The notes beneath the pieces were generated by a model. That model made no database searches. It was not told where the DNA came from and was given only the letters and a program-made list of their open reading frames with translations. From NORP309 sp045107085 (GTDB lineage: Bacteria > Pseudomonadota > Gammaproteobacteria > Xanthomonadales > Marinicellaceae), in assembly GCA_045107085.1 (NCBI GenBank), contig JBGCFT010000234.1:1-9312 (forward strand): 9,312 nt of DNA, given 5' to 3'. Positions 7,317-9,312 of this stretch are shown piece after piece; the stretch's first letter is position 1, and the number at the start of each line of letters is the position of its first letter. Both the position numbers and the translations under genes were made by a program.

Positions 7317-7517
7317 CAGAAGGATATTTTAATCGGCGATGTTATTGACACAGAAAACGACACCACATTTGTGAACAAAGAAGCCGAACGCCGAATCGGT
7401 GAAAACCTCAGCGCAGAACTCAGGTTGCGCGCCTTAACCAATGTTGACGAAACCGATAGCGCCTATGCATTTGCCAAAGACGATTATGTCCAACTGGCAT
7501 TGATCTGGTATTTTTGA
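7317..7517 (+). pseudogene. C-terminal remnant of an outer-membrane beta-barrel protein gene
   Basis: An open frame runs from just after a TAG (7314-7316) to TGA (7515-7517) and gives 66 residues. It has no plausible start: no ATG lies near its beginning, and the first GTG is internal. The peptide contains NKEAERRIGENLSAELRLRA and ends KDDYVQLALIWYF. Alternating amphipathic strands, a charged turn, and a final strand with aromatic residues closing on Phe are the hallmark of the last beta-strand recognised by the BAM complex. The frame is visibly more GC-rich than the flanking DNA and codon-like throughout. I infer it is the 3' end of a larger porin-like gene whose 5' part was lost. A hairpin repeat follows 13 nt after the stop. 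The specific family cannot be determined from this piece. Confidence 0.6.
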
Positions 7518-7530
7518 TGATTGTGATTGT

Positions 7531-7612
7531 TGGTTGGCGCTGAGGCACGAAGCCCAACGTTGTATTTTTATTTAATAATTGTGAATACTGTTTTGAACTC
7601 ACAAGCATAGTC
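7531..7612. repeat. Palindromic dispersed repeat, copy 1 (decayed)
   Basis: This shares the 19-mer ctgaggcacgaagcccaac (7540-7558) with copy 2 at 8276-8294. The 12-mer taataattgtga follows at the same 14-nt interval in both copies (7573-7584 and 8309-8320). The alignment continues without gaps at lower identity through about 7612. The left half still folds: GTTGG pairs with CCAAC around a loop containing gaggcacga. The right half has lost the CCCAACCTACAA end that copy 2 keeps, so this is the older or more decayed copy. The T-rich run after the hairpin could serve as a terminator for the remnant gene before it. Confidence 0.7.
7534..7573 (+). terminator. Possible intrinsic terminator formed by repeat copy 1
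   Basis: Stem GTTGG (7534-7538) pairs with CCAAC (7554-7558). An inner GCT/AGC pairing surrounds a 9-nt loop, and a T-rich tract (tgtatttttattt) follows. It lies about 17 nt downstream of the TGA of the outer-membrane remnant, where its terminator would be expected. The stem is short and has a C-C mismatch, so efficiency is doubtful. Confidence 0.3.
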
Positions 7613-7623
7613 AATTTTACTCG

Positions 7624-8079
7624 CTACGAAGGTTCATTCTCTAACATTTTAAGGCATTTTTTATAGGCTTTGATATTAAACTTATATGGCCCAACATCAT
7701 CAAACCAGTCGACCTTATCACCAATCCTCGGCTCCCAACTATAATCTGATTGATCCAAGCCCAACCGATGCCAAACTACACAATCTTCTATCACCTCTAC
7801 TTCAGACACTATAACCGTACACCACAAATCTTGATCATCTGGACAAACTAAAACAGGAGCAATTACTTTTTCAATATCTTTTGATAAAAGTAAGGCAAGA
7901 CTAAATTGCTTATCTTGAGGTCTATCCAACCAAGACAATGAAGGCACCAAACCAATATAATCATCCGAACTTAATAATTCACACAACATTACATCTAACG
8001 GTTTTCCATCAATTGCAAAAACTAAGTGAGCCATATCAGCAAACTTTGTTTTATATGATAGTGATTCTATTTTATTCAT
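7624..8079 (-). CDS. Hypothetical acidic protein, 151 residues
   Basis: I do not recognise a family with confidence. The protein is soluble, acidic and Trp-containing, with no signal peptide or membrane segment. Features are a central hydrophobic stretch (FSLALLLSKDIEKVIAPVLV), three spaced Cys (LCELL, VCPDD, WCTVI) not arranged as a metal site, and a C-terminal half with WEPRIGDKVDWFDDVGPYKFN followed by a Lys-rich helix. Size, acidity and placement in an accessory stretch are reminiscent of orphan immunity-type proteins, but this is only an impression. The start is well supported: AAGAGAAG lies just upstream of the ATG, and a TTGGTG-17-TATAAA promoter is found upstream. It is flanked by repeat copies on both sides. 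Confidence 0.75.
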   Translation of the reverse strand: MNKIESLSYKTKFADMAHLVFAIDGKPLDVMLCELLSSDDYIGLVPSLSWLDRPQDKQFSLALLLSKDIEKVIAPVLVCPDDQDLWCTVIVSEVEVIEDCVVWHRLGLDQSDYSWEPRIGDKVDWFDDVGPYKFNIKAYKKCLKMLENEPS

Positions 8080-8119
8080 TTTCTTCTCTTTTTAGTGATA
8101 TTAAATTCTAACACATGGG

Positions 8120-8148
8120 TTTATAGGACTAAAAAGTTCTATCACCAA
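8120..8148 (-). promoter_or_regulatory. Candidate sigma70 promoter of the 151-residue gene
   Basis: On the minus strand, TTGGTG (complement of 8143-8148) and TATAAA (complement of 8120-8125) are separated by exactly 17 nt. The predicted start near 8113 gives a leader of about 34 nt that includes the AAGAGAAG ribosome binding site. This is the best-formed promoter in the window. Confidence 0.5.
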
Positions 8149-8171
8149 ATCTTAAAATAATATAAATCCAT

Positions 8172-8256
8172 ATTCCGAAGGAGGAACGACTTCGGCAATC
8201 TATATTAATTTACAGGTATACCATGAGATTTCGACGTCTCAGAGCTCCTCGCAATT
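8172..8256. repeat. Inverted-arm repeat of the 'ATTGCGAGGAG...GCAATCTC' kind
   Basis: The left arm (8172-8202) reads attccgaaggag through gacttcggcaatct. The reverse complement of the right arm (8224-8256) reads attgcgaggag through gacgtcgaaatctc. The two arms are imperfect inverted copies around a core of about 20 nt. Within the left arm CCGAAG and CTTCGG form a 6-bp hairpin. The wording resembles a dispersed intergenic repeat seen in many bacterial genomes (attgcgaggagc ... gcaatctc), recalled from memory. It lies directly beside repeat copy 2. Confidence 0.55.
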
Positions 8257-8262
8257 ACAGTG

Positions 8263-8359
8263 TTGTAGGTTGGTACTGAGGCACGAAGCCCAACTTTTAA
8301 TGTTTATATAATAATTGTGATTACAGTGTTGGGCTGCGCAAGCTTAACCCAACCTACAA
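8263..8359. repeat. Palindromic dispersed repeat, copy 2 (97 bp, intact ends)
   Basis: Perfect 11-bp terminal inverted repeats TTGTAGGTTGG (8263-8273) and CCAACCTACAA (8349-8359) bound the element. Internally, cccaac (8289-8294) and gttggg (8328-8333) create two sub-hairpins: GTTGG..CCAAC on the left and GTTGGG..CCCAAC on the right. The whole can therefore fold either as two short hairpins or as one long one. The direct repeat attacagtgttg occurs at 8254-8265 and 8320-8331. Its layout matches REP-doublet or MITE-like elements. It encodes nothing, and it ends 1 nt from the stop codon of the 200-residue gene. Confidence 0.75.
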
Positions 8360-8360
8360 G

Positions 8361-8963
8361 TTATTTTTCTAATGATTTAACAAGATAACCATTGGTATCA
8401 TAACCAACCACATCTGGTTTTGAATCTTCTAATTCTTCATCATTCATCAGTCTTCGAATTTCAGATCGCGATTTTGGATAGACATCGTTTGTTAATAAGA
8501 ATTTCTCTATCTCTACTATACTTGAATATTTTATGTAAACATCTATTCTTTTAGATGAACCAAAATACGCATCTGGAATAAAAATATAGTTACGACCATT
8601 TAACACCTTAATTATAAGTTCAATTATTTCAGTTAAAATTGTTTGAATTTCAGCATTATAACTAAACCAAGATAATTCAAGATTATGACCTATATCAATA
8701 TTACATAGATTATTATTGAGAAAGAACAAATTAATTCCGTATGGACCTTTTAATACAGGATTAACTTTGTTGTTGATATTAGTTGATGACAAAACCCAAT
8801 TTGAAATTGAATTAATATTTGAGATTGCACCATTCATATAGTATTGATTTAAAACTTTGTTGTGAATAAAAAATATTTTATAACAACAAGTTTCTAATAA
8901 TCTTGGAAAATCTTTTATGTCTTTATTATTATATTCTGTAATTATGTTTGTGTTTATATCCAT
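8361..8963 (-). CDS. Hypothetical AT-rich protein, 200 residues
   Basis: I do not recognise a family. The protein is rich in Asn, Ile and Lys, encoded by DNA clearly more AT-rich than the other genes here, which suggests separate ancestry. There is no signal peptide or convincing transmembrane helix; the stretch ILTEIIELIIKVL (about 109-121) looks like an amphipathic helix. The C-terminal third (PDAYFGSSKRIDVYIKY, then a helix with SRSEIRRLMNDEELEDSKPD) is more polar and could be a separate small domain. The start ATG at 8963 has only a weak upstream purine run. It lies 15 nt downstream of the zinc-ribbon gene on the same strand, so co-transcription is likely. Its stop abuts repeat copy 2, which may define the transcript end. 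Confidence 0.7.
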   Translation of the reverse strand: MDINTNIITEYNNKDIKDFPRLLETCCYKIFFIHNKVLNQYYMNGAISNINSISNWVLSSTNINNKVNPVLKGPYGINLFFLNNNLCNIDIGHNLELSWFSYNAEIQTILTEIIELIIKVLNGRNYIFIPDAYFGSSKRIDVYIKYSSIVEIEKFLLTNDVYPKSRSEIRRLMNDEELEDSKPDVVGYDTNGYLVKSLEK

Positions 8964-8978
8964 TTTAATCTGTCCGAA

Positions 8979-9305
8979 TTATTTTAATCTTTTAAACTTT
9001 TCTAAATCTTGAAAAAACAATGCATTAGGGTGAACCAGTTTATTCTTCATCTCTTGCATATGCGCTTGTTGTTCTTTTTTATCTTGTCTCAATTGTCTAC
9101 GACAAGCTTTGCAACGAACCGCTCTGGCATCGATGTGGCCTTTACATTCTTCAAAATAAAACTTTTGTTGTCTGGCTGTCCATATTTCATCAACTCCACA
9201 ATCCCTGCATCTAAATTCAATTTCATCATAGTAATCAGGCAGACCGCCGTATGAATTGATATGACCTAATTTAGAATGATCGGCTTTTAAGCGACCATAA
9301 ACCAT
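8979..9305 (-). CDS. Small zinc-ribbon protein (PF13451-like)
   Basis: The frame from the ATG at 9305 gives 108 residues. Two CxxC knuckles, Cys33-RD-Cys36 and Cys65-KA-Cys68, enclose WTARQQKFYFEE. This is the pattern of the 'probable zinc-ribbon' family typified by CRDCG..F.WTA..Q.FY.E...RC..CR. It should bind one zinc structurally; the molecular role is unknown. The C-terminal part is a charged, probably helical tail (RRQLRQDKKEQQ onward). The upstream reading frame stays open to the window edge (only two codons visible), so the true start may lie outside. The 200-residue gene follows 15 nt downstream on the same strand. Confidence 0.75.
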   Translation of the reverse strand: MVYGRLKADHSKLGHINSYGGLPDYYDEIEFRCRDCGVDEIWTARQQKFYFEECKGHIDARAVRCKACRRQLRQDKKEQQAHMQEMKNKLVHPNALFFQDLEKFKRLK

Positions 9306-9312
9306 TTGTTGT

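Noticed and set aside
7420..7614. 64-residue minus-strand frame
   Set aside because: It runs antisense through the outer-membrane remnant and into the palindromic repeat, with a low-complexity basic product and no RBS support.
7531..8359. CRISPR-like repeats
   Set aside because: There are only two copies, far apart, with internal palindromes and no regular spacers or cas genes.
9009..9254. 81-residue plus-strand frame near the right end
   Set aside because: It is antisense to the zinc-ribbon gene, whose paired CxxC motifs support the minus strand.

Overview
The window reads as a chromosomal segment of a low-GC gammaproteobacterium. MnmG and the beta-class carbonic anhydrase resemble the E. 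coli proteins closely, down to equivalent residue numbers, and the rest of the gene set (RbgA/YlqF GTPase, DUF2237, GST, PF13451-type zinc ribbon) is ordinary for that class. The secreted FG-GAP protein ends in an 'FKDGFE' tail, which I recall from Lysobacterales/Marinicella-type genomes. That makes a Marinicella-like marine bacterium a reasonable but low-confidence guess.

Layout. Positions 1-882 (minus) hold most of a circularly permuted ribosome-assembly GTPase (RbgA/YlqF) whose 3' end lies outside the window. Upstream of it on the same strand, 923-3064 encodes a large exported 14-repeat beta-propeller protein. A 132-bp divergent region with two perfect inverted repeats separates that gene from mnmG (3197-5071, plus), the tRNA-modification flavoprotein. 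mnmG is followed after 3 nt by a 90-residue three-helix membrane protein (5075-5347), then by a beta-carbonic anhydrase (5410-6042). Converging from the other side is a minus-strand pair: DUF2237 (6797-7174), then a glutathione-S-transferase-like protein (6050-6775).

From about 7226 onward the character changes to accessory or degraded DNA. It contains the C-terminal remnant of an outer-membrane beta-barrel gene (7317-7517), two diverged copies of a small palindromic repeat (7531-7612 and 8263-8359), a second type of inverted-arm repeat (8172-8256), an unrecognised 151-residue acidic protein (7624-8079), a very AT-rich unrecognised 200-residue protein (8361-8963), and a small zinc-ribbon protein (8979-9305). 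The last two may be co-transcribed.

The housekeeping genes do not form one pathway. RbgA (50S assembly) and MnmG (wobble-uridine modification) both serve translation but are on opposite strands. I see no CRISPR array, rRNA, tRNA, transposase or obvious defence system. The most interesting material is the repeat-dense 7.2-8.4 kb stretch and the two unknown proteins beside it.
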